From Ferdinandcohnia humi_A (GTDB taxonomy: Bacteria > Bacillota > Bacilli > Bacillales > Bacillaceae_L), in the NCBI GenBank assembly GCA_047608075.1, contig JBLKRX010000001.1:276414-340413 (forward strand): DNA of 64,000 nt. The letters run 5' to 3'. The stretch's first letter is position 1. Each line of letters opens with the position of its first letter. This document shows, in pieces, positions 17,958-27,533 of this stretch. A model generated the notes under the pieces. The model saw nothing but the letters and a program-made list of their open reading frames with translations, was not told where the DNA came from and did not search any database. Made by a program: the position numbers and the translations under genes.

Positions 17958-18150
17958 ATTTTCCGTTTTCCTATACGATTGATGAAGCCGTTAGGAGTGA
18001 TTTTGTGTAATATATGGTTACTTTCTAAGCTAGTTTTAACTGAGTGAGGCCTTAGTATAAGCGTTAAGGATACTCCTCTTTCTCCTTTAAACAAGTGCTT
18101 ATCCATAACTATAAGGACACTCACTTTTCAATAATTCCTACTACAAAAAA

Positions 18151-19791
18151 TTATTCAAAATAAGCCCATTTAAATTGAGCATCTCCTAATGGTGAAATGA
18201 CTACACCTTTAAGATTTTCGTTTTGAACCCAGTTATTTGTATAGAAATAGATAGGTGCTATTGGCATTTCATCAATAACTAGCTTCTCAGCCTCTCTTAA
18301 TATTTCTAGACGCTTACCTGTATCTGTTTCGACAGCTGCTTGTGCTAATAGATTATTAAAGGTTTCGCTTGTCCAACCAGTATCGTTATTCCCTTTAGGC
18401 TCAGTAAAGATTTCAAGGAAATTCACTGGATCGTTAAAGTCAGCCAACCAACCTGCTCGTCCAATTTGGAAATTCCCTTGATCGATATTGTCTAAATACA
18501 CATTCCATTCTGCATTATTTAACGTGACATTTACCCCCAGGTTTTTTCTCCACATATCTTGAATGGCTTGAGCAACCTTTTGATGGCTTTCAGAGGTATT
18601 ATAGGAAAGTGCTATCTCCGGCAATTCGGCAGCATCAGATAATCCGAGCTCCTGTAAACCCTTCTGTAGATATTCTTTAGCTGCCTCAACATCATTATCA
18701 TTAAAGTAGCCTTGCTCGTTTTCTTCAATCATTGTTGTTGGAACTAATGCCATTGCAGGGATTTGTCCACCTTGTGTAACATTTTCAACGATTGCTTTAC
18801 GATTTATCGCATAGGAAAATGCTTTTCTTATATTTTCATTTTGAAATGGTTCTTTATTTATATTGAACTTATACCAATATGTCCCGGCAATAACACTTGT
18901 TTGTAGGGATCCTTCTTTTTGTAATTGTGGAATTACATCCGTCGGTAGTGCAGATGTAGGGGCTCCTGCCCAATCTAGTTCACCCTTCTTGAAGCTTTGA
19001 TACTCTGTATTTGGATCATTAATCATATCCATTGTTATTTTTTCTAGCTTGACTGAATCTGCATCCCAGTAATCTTTATTTTTCTCCAAGGTAATGCTCG
19101 CGGATTTATCTTTTATCAAAAATGGACCGTTTGATACATAATTCTCGTCCACACGATTTGCCCAATCAGGGTTTTCCTTCGCTACTTTACTATTTACAGG
19201 GAAGTAGGTATAGAATGCAGTTAGTTCTAAGAAATAAGCAGTTGGGTTTACAAGTCTAACCTCAAGTGTTTTATCATCGAGAGCTCTTACTCCGACATTC
19301 GTCATCTTGTCGATTGTAATATCCGGAGTATTATATGCTTCTTCTGCGCCTTCAATATAATTGTATATTTGCCCTGCATAATCTGATTGATTTTTGGGGT
19401 CAATAACCCACTTCCACGCATATTCAAAGTCATGTGCAGTTACTGGGTCTCCGTTTGACCATTTTGCACCGTCTCGAATAGTAAAAGTGTAGGTTTTCTT
19501 ATCCTCTGAAATATCGATTTTTTCAGCCATCGCTTCTTGCGGTTCACCTTTTTCACTAATACGAGTTAACCCTTCAAAAGCATGGGTTATAACTACACCT
19601 GATGTAGAGTCACTAGCCAAACCTGGGTGTAAAGTTGGTGGTTCAGAACTGATATTAATCCTGAGTTCCTTTTTCCCCTCACCTTCTCCTCCTCCACCTT
19701 GGTCTTCATTTCCGTTATCAAAGGTGCCACAAGCAGAAAGGAAAAGTGTAGCAAGTAAGAACAAACAAACAACCGAATAATACCTTTTCAA
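18151..19791 (-). CDS. oppA: Oligopeptide-binding lipoprotein OppA
   Basis: Extracellular substrate-binding protein tethered to the membrane. The N-terminus has a lipoprotein signal with lipobox LSAC (residues about 18-21). A family 5 solute-binding fold follows: LRINISSEPPTLHPGLASDSTSG, YTFTIRDGAKWSNGDPVTAHDFEYAWKW, and FQNENIRKAFSYAINRKAIVE. The 546-aa length is normal for OppA. TTG is the start, behind AGGAGGTATTTAAT. It is the first gene of oppABCDF, and in B. subtilis this system takes up signalling peptides for competence and sporulation. Confidence 0.94.
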   Translation of the reverse strand: MKRYYSVVCLFLLATLFLSACGTFDNGNEDQGGGGEGEGKKELRINISSEPPTLHPGLASDSTSGVVITHAFEGLTRISEKGEPQEAMAEKIDISEDKKTYTFTIRDGAKWSNGDPVTAHDFEYAWKWVIDPKNQSDYAGQIYNYIEGAEEAYNTPDITIDKMTNVGVRALDDKTLEVRLVNPTAYFLELTAFYTYFPVNSKVAKENPDWANRVDENYVSNGPFLIKDKSASITLEKNKDYWDADSVKLEKITMDMINDPNTEYQSFKKGELDWAGAPTSALPTDVIPQLQKEGSLQTSVIAGTYWYKFNINKEPFQNENIRKAFSYAINRKAIVENVTQGGQIPAMALVPTTMIEENEQGYFNDNDVEAAKEYLQKGLQELGLSDAAELPEIALSYNTSESHQKVAQAIQDMWRKNLGVNVTLNNAEWNVYLDNIDQGNFQIGRAGWLADFNDPVNFLEIFTEPKGNNDTGWTSETFNNLLAQAAVETDTGKRLEILREAEKLVIDEMPIAPIYFYTNNWVQNENLKGVVISPLGDAQFKWAYFE

Positions 19792-19929
19792 ATTAAATAC
19801 CTCCTATTATGTAGTAAAGCTTCGTACATAGATGGATTTACCAATCGCTATTTATGTTGTTTCAAAACTTTGATTCTTATGCGCTTTGCCTACTCGTATT
19901 TGAATTTCCTGTCATTATTTTTTAGATGC

Positions 19930-19957
19930 TTGCAATTAATAAATAATCATTTATAAT
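19930..19957 (+). promoter_or_regulatory. Candidate promoter of the trpS leader
   Basis: TTGCAA and TATAAT are separated by 16 bp, about 60 bp before the first recognisable T-box element. Other TA-rich hexamers are nearby, so this is tentative. Confidence 0.4.
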
Positions 19958-20020
19958 AATTTATTAAGAATTAAAAATAATAAAGTGCTATGAAAAAGAG
20001 TAGTACATATGAATACCTTT

Positions 20021-20346
20021 AATGAGGACCTAATTATCCTTACAGAGAGTCTGTGGTTGGTGTGAACAGATATTGGTACATATGGAATGGACTTTGGAGC
20101 TTCTTAGCAGAAATGTAAGTAGGCTAAGACGGAATTCCTTCCGTTACAAGGAGAGAGAGATTTTACTAGTAGAATGTTTGGAAGTCGAATATACGACTAT
20201 CATTCTCTAAGTCAGGTGACCGTACAAGTTCGGTCTACAAACATCATTCGTTGACTTTTAGCCTCACATTCTACGTAAAATAAATAGGGTGGCAACGCGG
20301 TAACCATTCGTCCCTAACATTTATTGTTAGAGTCGAATGGTTTTTT
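20021..20346 (+). promoter_or_regulatory. T-box leader responding to tRNA-Trp
   Basis: The structured leader of trpS contains a Stem I with TGTGAACAG and a specifier loop GAATGGAC, which places the Trp codon TGG at 20088-20090. The T-box core AGGGTGGCAACGCGG starts at 20286. Its TGGC can pair with 3'-end GCCA of an uncharged tRNA-Trp carrying a G discriminator. A terminator stem ACCATTCG / CGAATGGT plus T6 ends at 20346, and the T-box side forms the competing antiterminator. Uncharged tRNA-Trp should raise trpS expression. Confidence 0.9.
20303..20346 (+). terminator. Regulated terminator of the trpS T-box
   Basis: The stem AACCATTCG / CGAATGGTT encloses a smaller CTAACA / TGTTAG hairpin and is followed by T6. 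It overlaps the T-box core, as expected for the off state. Confidence 0.85.
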
Positions 20347-20412
20347 GTCGTTTATTAAAGTTACATATCCAATAAACATTCAAAGAATACTTACGAAAAA
20401 GGAGATTAAAAC

Positions 20413-21402
20413 ATGCAAACTATCTTTTCTGGAATTCAACCAAGCGGATCAGTTACATTAGGTAACTATATCGGAGCCATGAAGCAATTCGTAGAGCTTC
20501 AAAATGATTATAATTGCTATTTTTGTATTGTTGACCAGCATTCCATTACAGTTCCTCAAAATCCAGTAGAACTACGTAAGAATATAAAGAGTCTTGCAGC
20601 CCTTTATCTTGCTGTTGGACTTGATCCTAACAAAGCAACCCTATTTATCCAATCAGAGGTACCTGCACATGCACAAGCTGGATGGATGTTACAATGTGTT
20701 TCTTATATTGGGGAATTGGAGAGAATGACTCAATTTAAGGATAAATCACATGGTAAAGAAGCAGTAGTTGCAGGGTTATTAACGTACCCACCATTAATGG
20801 CTGGAGATATCTTATTATACAATACAGATCTTGTACCCGTAGGAGAAGATCAAAAGCAACATATCGAGTTAACTAGGGATATTGCGGAAAGATTCAATAA
20901 AAAATATAGAGAAATATTCACAATACCAGATGCAAGAATTCCTAAAGATGGTGCTCGAATCATGTCTTTAACTGAACCAACTAAAAAAATGAGCAAGTCT
21001 GATCCAAATCAAAAAGCTTTTATCACGCTTTTAGATGACCCAAAACAAATTGAAAAGAAACTAAAAAGTGCTGTAACTGATTCAGAAGGGATTGTTACCT
21101 ACGATAAGGAAAATAGGCCTGGAATTTCTAATCTATTAACAATCTACTCTGCTTTAAGTAACCAGTCTATTCAGGAGATTGAATCACAGTATCAAGGAAA
21201 AGGGTATGGTGAATTTAAAGCTGACCTTGCTGAGGTTGTATTAAAGGAACTCTTACCAATTCAAGAAAAATATAATGAGATTATTAATTCACCAAAGCTT
21301 GATGAAATACTTGATGCTGGGGCTGAAAAAGCGAATAAAGTAGCAAGTAAGACAGTTAAGAAAATGGAAAGTGCTATGGGATTAGGAAGAAAACGTAAAT
21401 AG
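20413..21402 (+). CDS. trpS: Tryptophanyl-tRNA synthetase
   Basis: Class I aminoacyl-tRNA synthetase charging tRNA-Trp. The HIGH-like signature is in PSGSVTLGNYIGAM and the KMSKS loop is in TKKMSKSDPN. Between them VGEDQKQHIELTRDIA and AGDILLYNTDLVPVGED are family landmarks. The length of 329 aa is standard. The ATG follows AAAAAGGAGATTAAAAC. It is controlled by the upstream T-box and shares a bidirectional terminator with the convergent yjbA. Confidence 0.97.
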   Translation: MQTIFSGIQPSGSVTLGNYIGAMKQFVELQNDYNCYFCIVDQHSITVPQNPVELRKNIKSLAALYLAVGLDPNKATLFIQSEVPAHAQAGWMLQCVSYIGELERMTQFKDKSHGKEAVVAGLLTYPPLMAGDILLYNTDLVPVGEDQKQHIELTRDIAERFNKKYREIFTIPDARIPKDGARIMSLTEPTKKMSKSDPNQKAFITLLDDPKQIEKKLKSAVTDSEGIVTYDKENRPGISNLLTIYSALSNQSIQEIESQYQGKGYGEFKADLAEVVLKELLPIQEKYNEIINSPKLDEILDAGAEKANKVASKTVKKMESAMGLGRKRK

Positions 21403-21412
21403 AAGTAGCAAC

Positions 21413-21447
21413 AAAAAAAGGATTTGTTTCAAAACAAATCCTTTTTT
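21413..21447. terminator. Bidirectional terminator between trpS and yjbA
   Basis: The perfect stem AAAAAAGGATTTGTTT / AAACAAATCCTTTTTT gives a U-run in either direction. Confidence 0.9.
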
Positions 21448-22195
21448 ACACCTTTGATTCATGTTCAATTTCCCATAGTTTCTCAAAAAATGGTTGGCCT
21501 TTTATTAGATTTTCACATAGCTGCACATGCTTGCTTGTCCAGCCATGTCTTGTTTCCTCATATAAGTTTTCCCAAGCCTCTTCAAAATTCATTTCTTGAA
21601 TTTGCTTGTATCTTGCTGGGCTCCACTCTGTATACCAATACCTAATTTCAGCAACATTTTTAGTTGAGGCAAGTTGATCTAATGCCATAAATAATAACTG
21701 CTTTAACTGTCTTTCCTTACGTGTTAAACCTGCCATCTCAATTGGTGAAGGAGAGAGTATGTGATACTCCTTGTCATTTCGTAATTCCTTGTTTTCAAAC
21801 GTATACGGTATAGGTTCGTGTCCATTTACCATTTCATATACAAGCTGTTCCTGTCTAGGTATTAATCTACTCTTCCGAATCGGGATGTTATATCCAATTG
21901 TATCTACTGCTAAAATGCCTATTCCGTCTGTTACGACAAAACAATAATCAAGCTGAATCCGCTCATGATTTTTTCGAACATATGCTTTTTGGTGAACATC
22001 CATTAACAATTGTTGAGGCAATTCCATTAAATCATTCTCAATGTAAGTAAACAATGGAGACTCAATTTTAAGTAAAGGTACCTGGTCTAACAGTTCAACA
22101 CTATCATCCTTGCGCCATTCATGGAAGTGGCAAACGTTGTAACCATTTTCTTCACCTTCAAACCAATTTACCCAAATATCATGAAGATACAACAT
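21446..22195 (-). CDS. yjbA: YjbA family protein (DUF3603-like)
   Basis: A 249-aa cytoplasmic protein of unknown function. The start MLYLHDIWVNWFEGEENGYNVCHFHEWRKDDSVELLDQVPLL and the location next to trpS agree with YjbA of Bacillus. There is no transmembrane segment or enzyme motif. It is rich in Trp, Tyr and acidic residues. The assignment rests on synteny plus remembered resemblance. Confidence 0.85.
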   Translation of the reverse strand: MLYLHDIWVNWFEGEENGYNVCHFHEWRKDDSVELLDQVPLLKIESPLFTYIENDLMELPQQLLMDVHQKAYVRKNHERIQLDYCFVVTDGIGILAVDTIGYNIPIRKSRLIPRQEQLVYEMVNGHEPIPYTFENKELRNDKEYHILSPSPIEMAGLTRKERQLKQLLFMALDQLASTKNVAEIRYWYTEWSPARYKQIQEMNFEEAWENLYEETRHGWTSKHVQLCENLIKGQPFFEKLWEIEHESKV

Positions 22196-22287
22196 TTTTG
22201 ACCCCTCACTTCAAAGCTGTTTGTCAACAGTATAGGCAGAAAGGTAAGGTTTTATTCCATAATATTCATGTATTGTAAGAAAATACA

Positions 22288-22500
22288 CTAATCTTGAGTG
22301 GATTTACTTGGAAAGTATATACTTATCCAAATCATAAACATCCCAATTACTACTAAATAACACTCAAATCTATGGTCGATAAACTGAAGATATTCAATAA
22401 AGCTATACCCTGTTGTGATAAGGTTTAGATAAGCGATTACACTTATACCACCGGACACGGCTAACCCGAAACCAATTAGAAATACAAAAGCTCTACCCAT
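22288..22500 (-). CDS. Small conserved two-helix membrane protein
   Basis: A 70-aa protein with two hydrophobic helices (about residues 3-27 and 46-64) joined by a loop, GYSFIEYLQFIDHRFECY. Similar short proteins next to yjbA seem familiar from other Bacillaceae, but no name or function is known to me. The ribosome site before the ATG is weak (GTAGGC). Frame and hydrophobicity pattern suggest a real gene. Confidence 0.6.
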   Translation of the reverse strand: MGRAFVFLIGFGLAVSGGISVIAYLNLITTGYSFIEYLQFIDHRFECYLVVIGMFMIWISIYFPSKSTQD

Positions 22501-22686
22501 TTTTATTGCCTACATTATGAGAGATAAATCTCTTATTCCTCATCCACTCACCTACTTGTCCACACTCTTATATTAAATGTATGGAGCAAGTACAAAAATG
22601 ATGACATTTTGCTTTTTTGAATGTTAAAAAGCATGCGTAAATTAACGCATGGCTTGACTTGTGATTTATATATCTGACCAAAAGAA

Positions 22687-22713
22687 AAAGCCAAGATGGC
22701 ATCTTGGCTTTTA
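22687..22713 (-). terminator. Terminator of the first app operon
   Basis: The stem AAAAGCCAAGATG / CATCTTGGCTTTT overlaps the appC stop and is flanked by T-rich sequence on the minus strand. Confidence 0.8.
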
Positions 22714-23619
22714 TTCATTAATTTTTGGATCTAACGCATCACGTAGACCATCTCCAACAAAGTTGAAGCAAAGAACTGTTATAAGGATAAGTAAACCTGG
22801 TGCTGTTGGAACCCACCAATTGTTTAACATGATAGTAATACTTTGAGCTCCTTGTAACATATTGCCCCAGCTAGGAGTTGGTGGCATGATACCTAATCCT
22901 AGGTAACTAAGTGCAGATTCAGCTAAGATTACATTCCCGATTGAAAGTGTAGCAGCAACAATAATTGGCCCCATCGCATTAGGAAGAATCTCTCTAAAGA
23001 TAATAGTCATGCTTCTTGTCCCAATTGTCTTGGAAGCTAATACGAACTCACGGCTACGAAGTGATAAAAATTCACCACGTACTAATCTGGCAGTACCCAT
23101 CCATCCTGTTAGAGCGAAAATAAGAATTAACTTATCTACCCCTGGATTAAAGATTGTTACAAGTGTAATCAATAAGAAGATTTGTGGAATTGAAAGGACG
23201 ATGTCAACAAATCGCATAATCATAGCGTCAACAATACCACCAAAATAACCTGCTAATGCGCCTAGTGCAGTACCAATTGTAATTGCTCCAAGTACTGAAA
23301 CAAATCCAACTAATAATGAAATACGTGCACCAAAAAGTAAACGAGTATAAATATCACGACCAAATGTATCTGTACCTAATAAATGCTCACTACTAGGTGG
23401 AGCTAGTCTTTTTAATAGGTTTTGTGTTTCATAATGATATGGAGTTAGTAATGGCGCACAAAGAGCAGCTGTGATAATAATAATTAATAATATTGCACCA
23501 ATAACTGCTAATTTATTTTTGAAGAATTTACGAACCATAATTTTGCCTAAAGTATCGGCTTTTGCACTAAGTCCCTGTAATTCTATTTGATTTCCTGATG
23601 CTAAGTTTGGTTGTGCCAT
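22711..23619 (-). CDS. appC: Peptide permease AppC, copy 1
   Basis: Second membrane subunit of the second peptide importer, 302 aa, with about six transmembrane segments. The N-terminal KFFKNKLAVIGAILLIIIITAALCAPLL helix is the OppC_N segment. The coupling loop is EFVLASKTIGTRSMTIIFREILPN. The C-terminus LRDALDPKINE is the usual end of OppC-type permeases. It lies 15 bp after appB and is the last gene of the operon. Confidence 0.92.
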   Translation of the reverse strand: MAQPNLASGNQIELQGLSAKADTLGKIMVRKFFKNKLAVIGAILLIIIITAALCAPLLTPYHYETQNLLKRLAPPSSEHLLGTDTFGRDIYTRLLFGARISLLVGFVSVLGAITIGTALGALAGYFGGIVDAMIMRFVDIVLSIPQIFLLITLVTIFNPGVDKLILIFALTGWMGTARLVRGEFLSLRSREFVLASKTIGTRSMTIIFREILPNAMGPIIVAATLSIGNVILAESALSYLGLGIMPPTPSWGNMLQGAQSITIMLNNWWVPTAPGLLILITVLCFNFVGDGLRDALDPKINE

Positions 23620-23634
23620 CTCTATTCCCCCCTT

Positions 23635-24585
23635 CTAGTATTCAATTCTTGGATCAAAGACAGCATATAAAATATCAGCTATTAAGTTTCCTAGTACTAC
23701 TAAAACAGAAGAAATTACCGTAATAGCCATTACAATTGGATAGTCACGTTGGAATGCTGAATCGATAAATAATTTACCAAGACCTGGCCATCCAAATACA
23801 GACTCTACGATTACTGATCCACCAATAAAGCTTGGTAACATCAATCCAAAAATTGTAATAACCGGAATTAATCCATTTCGTAATCCATGTTTCACGATTA
23901 CTTTACGTTCTCTAAAGCCTTTTGCTCTTGCAGTTCTCATATAATCTTGATTTACAACCTCAATCATACTTGAGCGTGTATATCGAGTTAAACTCGCCAT
24001 ATCTGCTGTTGCTAAAACAAACGCTGGCAAAATAAGATGGTGAATTCGGTCCCAAATACTGAACGGAGCGTTAAGTGTTTGTGTACCTGAAGCTGGGAAC
24101 CAGTGAAGATGTACTGAGAAAATCATAATTAAAACTAAACCAAACCAGAAATTTGGTGTAGCTAGTCCTAAGAAAGACGTTACTGTTACGGTATAATCAA
24201 CCTTTGAATAAGGGCGAACTGCTGAAATTACACCAAACGGGACTGCAATTACGATTGCTAAGAAGGTCGAGACAACCATCAATAACAGAGTGTTAGGAAG
24301 TCGATTCCAGATTAGTTCTGATACATCTCGTCCTTTATTAATAATTGAATCTCCAAAATCCCCTTGAAGCATATTTCCTAACCACTTAAAATACTGTACA
24401 TGAACTGGGTCGTTAAAACCGTATTTTTCTATTACGATTTCCCTATCTGCTGGACTAATATTAGGATCCATTAACAATGCAGTTGGGTCACCAGGTGCCA
24501 TATGCATAATTGCAAATGAAAGAATGGTAATTCCTAATAATAGGGGAATAGCCATTAATGTTCGACGGATGATATATGATACCAT
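23635..24585 (-). CDS. appB: Peptide permease AppB, copy 1
   Basis: First membrane subunit, 316 aa, with the OppB-type start VSYIIRRTLMAIPLLLGITILSFAIMHMAPGDP. The coupling loop is DYMRTARAKGFRERKVIVKHGLRNGLIPV. It pairs with AppC to form the pore. An intercistronic hairpin lies between appA and this gene. Confidence 0.92.
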   Translation of the reverse strand: MVSYIIRRTLMAIPLLLGITILSFAIMHMAPGDPTALLMDPNISPADREIVIEKYGFNDPVHVQYFKWLGNMLQGDFGDSIINKGRDVSELIWNRLPNTLLLMVVSTFLAIVIAVPFGVISAVRPYSKVDYTVTVTSFLGLATPNFWFGLVLIMIFSVHLHWFPASGTQTLNAPFSIWDRIHHLILPAFVLATADMASLTRYTRSSMIEVVNQDYMRTARAKGFRERKVIVKHGLRNGLIPVITIFGLMLPSFIGGSVIVESVFGWPGLGKLFIDSAFQRDYPIVMAITVISSVLVVLGNLIADILYAVFDPRIEY

Positions 24586-24670
24586 AGCTATTACTCCTTC
24601 ACTTTTAAATTAATTACTTCTATATTTATCCAGAAGTTCAAATCTGGTAATTTTCATACTCATAAATAAA

Positions 24671-24700
24671 GAGAGAAGGGAAAAAAATTACCCTTCCCTC
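24671..24700 (-). terminator. Intercistronic hairpin between appA and appB, copy 1
   Basis: On the minus strand the stem GAGGGAAGGG / CCCTTCTCTC is followed by TTTATTTATG. It could attenuate transcription after the binding-protein gene or stabilise its 3' end. Confidence 0.6.
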
Positions 24701-24727
24701 TGTGCCTAACTTGATGCATGTAAACCA

Positions 24728-26398
24728 TTATTCAGCAGGTTGTAACCACCATTTGTGAGCGTTAAATAATTGATTTTTTGAATGGAACTCATAACCTTGT
24801 AATTCTTCCGGCATTGCACGGAATTCAGTTGGGTAATACAAGTAAGTGTAAGCTTGATCTTCAACAAGGATTTGGTAAAGATCTTTGTGAATTTGTTTGT
24901 ATTTTTCAATATCAGTTGTTTGTCTTGCTTCTTCCATAAGCTTATCTGCCTCTGGATTACTATACCAAACAAAGTTTAATCCTTCTTCACGTTGTGAAGA
25001 GTGGAAAATATCATATTGATCAGGGAATGTTGACAATGACCATCCAAGGATCATAGCTTCATAATCCCAGTTTGGAGCAGAAATTTGCTCAATGAAAGCA
25101 GACCATTCTACGATATTTGGAGTTGCTTCAACACCAATTTCTTTTAATTGTTGTTGTAGTACTACAGCGATATCTTCACGAACTTTGTTACCTTGGTTCG
25201 TTTTTACAGAGAATGATAATTCTTTACCGTCTTTATCAACGATACCGTTTCCGTTAGTATCTTCCCATCCAGCTTCTTTAAGTAATGCTTTTGCTTTTTC
25301 TGGATCATAATCAAATTGAGGAACATCATCATTATATGTCCACATTAATGGGCTGTCAGGAGCGTTAGCAGCTTGACCTGCGCCATTCATAATGCTCTCA
25401 ACAATCGCATTTTTATCAATTGCATGTGTCATAGCTTGACGTACACGCTTGTCTTGGAATCTTTCATCTTGTTGGTTAAATGCAAGGAAAGTATAAGATA
25501 ATGCTAAACCTTCCTCAATTTTAGTACCTTCAATAGCTTTTACAGTTTCGATTTCTGTACCTGGTACTGCATTGTACATATCGATTTCACCAGCTTGTAA
25601 AGCTGCAATTAATGCATTTGCATCAGCTACGTATCTAGTTGTAATAGAATCTAAATGCGGACGACCTTCAAAATAGTCATCGTTAGCTTCTACTTTTACA
25701 TATTCTCCATCTTTCCATTCTACAAATTTGAATGGACCAGTACCGATTGGGCTCTTTGTATTGAATTCATGCTCATGTAAAGTTGCAGGATCCACATCGC
25801 CTAAAATATGCTCAGGAAGTGGACCGTATGATCCTAATGTAGTTGGATAGAAAGTTACGTCTACCTTGTTTAACGTAAATTTAACTGTGAATTGGTCGAT
25901 TTTTTCGATTTTTTCTAAGCTTTCAAAGTTCGATTTACGTTCTGACACTACGTCAGGGTTTTTCATCATTGAATAAGCAAATACTAAATCATCAGCATCC
26001 ATTTGCTCGCCATCGTGCCATTTAACATCTTCTCTTAGTTTTACAGTATACTCTAATCCATCTTCAGAAGTTTGAATATCTTCAGCTAAGTCATACTCAG
26101 TTTCAAGATTAACATTTGTTTTTACAATTGCATTGTAAATTAATCCTTCGATATCACTTGAAGCAGTATCCGTTGAGAAGTACGGGTTGAATAGAGTCGG
26201 GCTACCAGCAGAACCAACTATTAAATCTCCACCATCAACTGGTTCATTGTTTGCTGGTTCTTCTTCTTTAACTTGTTCTTCTTCTTTTGGATCATCTTCA
26301 CCACTAGTTTTATCGCCGCCGCCAGAGCAAGCTGCTAAGAATAGTGACATTACAAGTGTTAGGCATAGGAATAGCCATAAACTTTTTCTTAACTTCAC
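24728..26398 (-). CDS. appA: Peptide-binding lipoprotein AppA, copy 1
   Basis: Family 5 extracellular solute-binding lipoprotein of 556 aa. The lipobox LAAC ends the signal LFLCLTLVMSLFLAACSGG. An acidic linker rich in Glu precedes the mature fold. Binding-protein landmarks are YTVKLREDVKWHDGEQMDADDLVFAYSMM and RFQDKRVRQAMTHAIDKNAIVESIM. GTG is the likely start, behind GGGGGAAACGAAA. It lies third in the appDFABC order. Confidence 0.92.
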   Translation of the reverse strand: MKLRKSLWLFLCLTLVMSLFLAACSGGGDKTSGEDDPKEEEQVKEEEPANNEPVDGGDLIVGSAGSPTLFNPYFSTDTASSDIEGLIYNAIVKTNVNLETEYDLAEDIQTSEDGLEYTVKLREDVKWHDGEQMDADDLVFAYSMMKNPDVVSERKSNFESLEKIEKIDQFTVKFTLNKVDVTFYPTTLGSYGPLPEHILGDVDPATLHEHEFNTKSPIGTGPFKFVEWKDGEYVKVEANDDYFEGRPHLDSITTRYVADANALIAALQAGEIDMYNAVPGTEIETVKAIEGTKIEEGLALSYTFLAFNQQDERFQDKRVRQAMTHAIDKNAIVESIMNGAGQAANAPDSPLMWTYNDDVPQFDYDPEKAKALLKEAGWEDTNGNGIVDKDGKELSFSVKTNQGNKVREDIAVVLQQQLKEIGVEATPNIVEWSAFIEQISAPNWDYEAMILGWSLSTFPDQYDIFHSSQREEGLNFVWYSNPEADKLMEEARQTTDIEKYKQIHKDLYQILVEDQAYTYLYYPTEFRAMPEELQGYEFHSKNQLFNAHKWWLQPAE

Positions 26399-26510
26399 TT
26401 TCGTTTCCCCCTATCATTTTGTTTGAATTTTTAGTTTTTAATACTGATACTGATTCCTCTAAGGAATATCTCCCCCCTTCAAAGAATCTTTATATTCTGT
26501 GCTGTCACCT

Positions 26511-27533
26511 TTATTCATAAAGGTGACAAGCAACAAAATGCCCTGTTTTTACTTCTTTAAACTCTGGTACAAGCTGACGGCAAATATCTGTTGCTGCCGG
26601 ACATCTTGTATGGAATACACATCCACTTGGTGGATTTGAAGGGCTAGGAAGCTCCCCTTTTAATACGATTCGTTCCCTTTTAATCGCTCCTACCTTTTTA
26701 GGAACTGGAACTGCTGATAGTAGAGCCTGTGTATATGGATGAAGTGGATCAGCATATAAATCTTCCTTATTTGCTAATTCCATCATTTTTCCTAAATACA
26801 TAACCCCTACTCTATCACTAATGTGTCGAACGACACTTAAGTCATGCGAAATGAATATATATGTTAGACCAAATTCTTCTTGTAGGTCTTCCATTAAGTT
26901 AATTACTTGGGCTTGAATTGATACGTCAAGTGCTGATACAGGTTCGTCAGCGATAATAAGTTCAGGATTTAGTGCAAGTGCTCTTGCAATACCAATCCTT
27001 TGACGCTGTCCACCAGAGAATTCATGTGGATATCTGTTGATGAATGATGCGTTAAGTCCAACAGTTTCCATTAATTCTTTAACCTTTTCTTCGCGTTCTT
27101 TCGCTGTATAAAGGCCGTGTGTAATAAGTGGTTCTTTTATAATTGAACGCAATGTCTTTCTTGGGTTAAGCGTTGCGAATGGGTCCTGAAATACCATTTG
27201 GATATCCTTACGAACCGTTTTTCGCAATTCACTTTCTGACATATGAGTAATATCTTTACCTTTAAAGATGATTTTTCCATCAGTTGGCTCATACAAGCGG
27301 ATGATTGTTCTACCAGTAGTTGATTTACCACAACCAGATTCACCAACTAGTCCAATTGTTTCACCTTTTTTAATCTTAAGAGTAATCCCATCAACCGCCT
27401 TTACATTTCCAACGCTTCGTTGGAGAAGGCCAGCTTTGATTGGAAAGTACTTTTTTACATCTTGAAGTTCAAGTATCGTATTAGCTTGCTCTTCTTTCGA
27501 TTCAACCTTATTTTCTACATTTGTTGATATCAT
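26511..27533 (-). CDS. appF: Peptide ABC transporter ATPase AppF, copy 1
   Basis: ATP-binding subunit of 340 aa. Walker A is GESGCGKSTTGRT, the signature is SGGQRQRIGIARAL, and Walker B is LIIADEPVSALD. The C-terminal oligopeptide-transporter region contains the cysteine cluster GCVFHTRCPAATDICRQLVPEF, which the OppF of this window lacks. The start overlaps the appD stop as ATGA. Confidence 0.93.
   Translation of the reverse strand: MISTNVENKVESKEEQANTILELQDVKKYFPIKAGLLQRSVGNVKAVDGITLKIKKGETIGLVGESGCGKSTTGRTIIRLYEPTDGKIIFKGKDITHMSESELRKTVRKDIQMVFQDPFATLNPRKTLRSIIKEPLITHGLYTAKEREEKVKELMETVGLNASFINRYPHEFSGGQRQRIGIARALALNPELIIADEPVSALDVSIQAQVINLMEDLQEEFGLTYIFISHDLSVVRHISDRVGVMYLGKMMELANKEDLYADPLHPYTQALLSAVPVPKKVGAIKRERIVLKGELPSPSNPPSGCVFHTRCPAATDICRQLVPEFKEVKTGHFVACHLYE

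Noticed and set aside
17786..18124. Minus-strand gene between oppB and oppA
   Set aside because: It spans a family 2 repeat and the attenuator hairpin, and its translation has no protein-like pattern.
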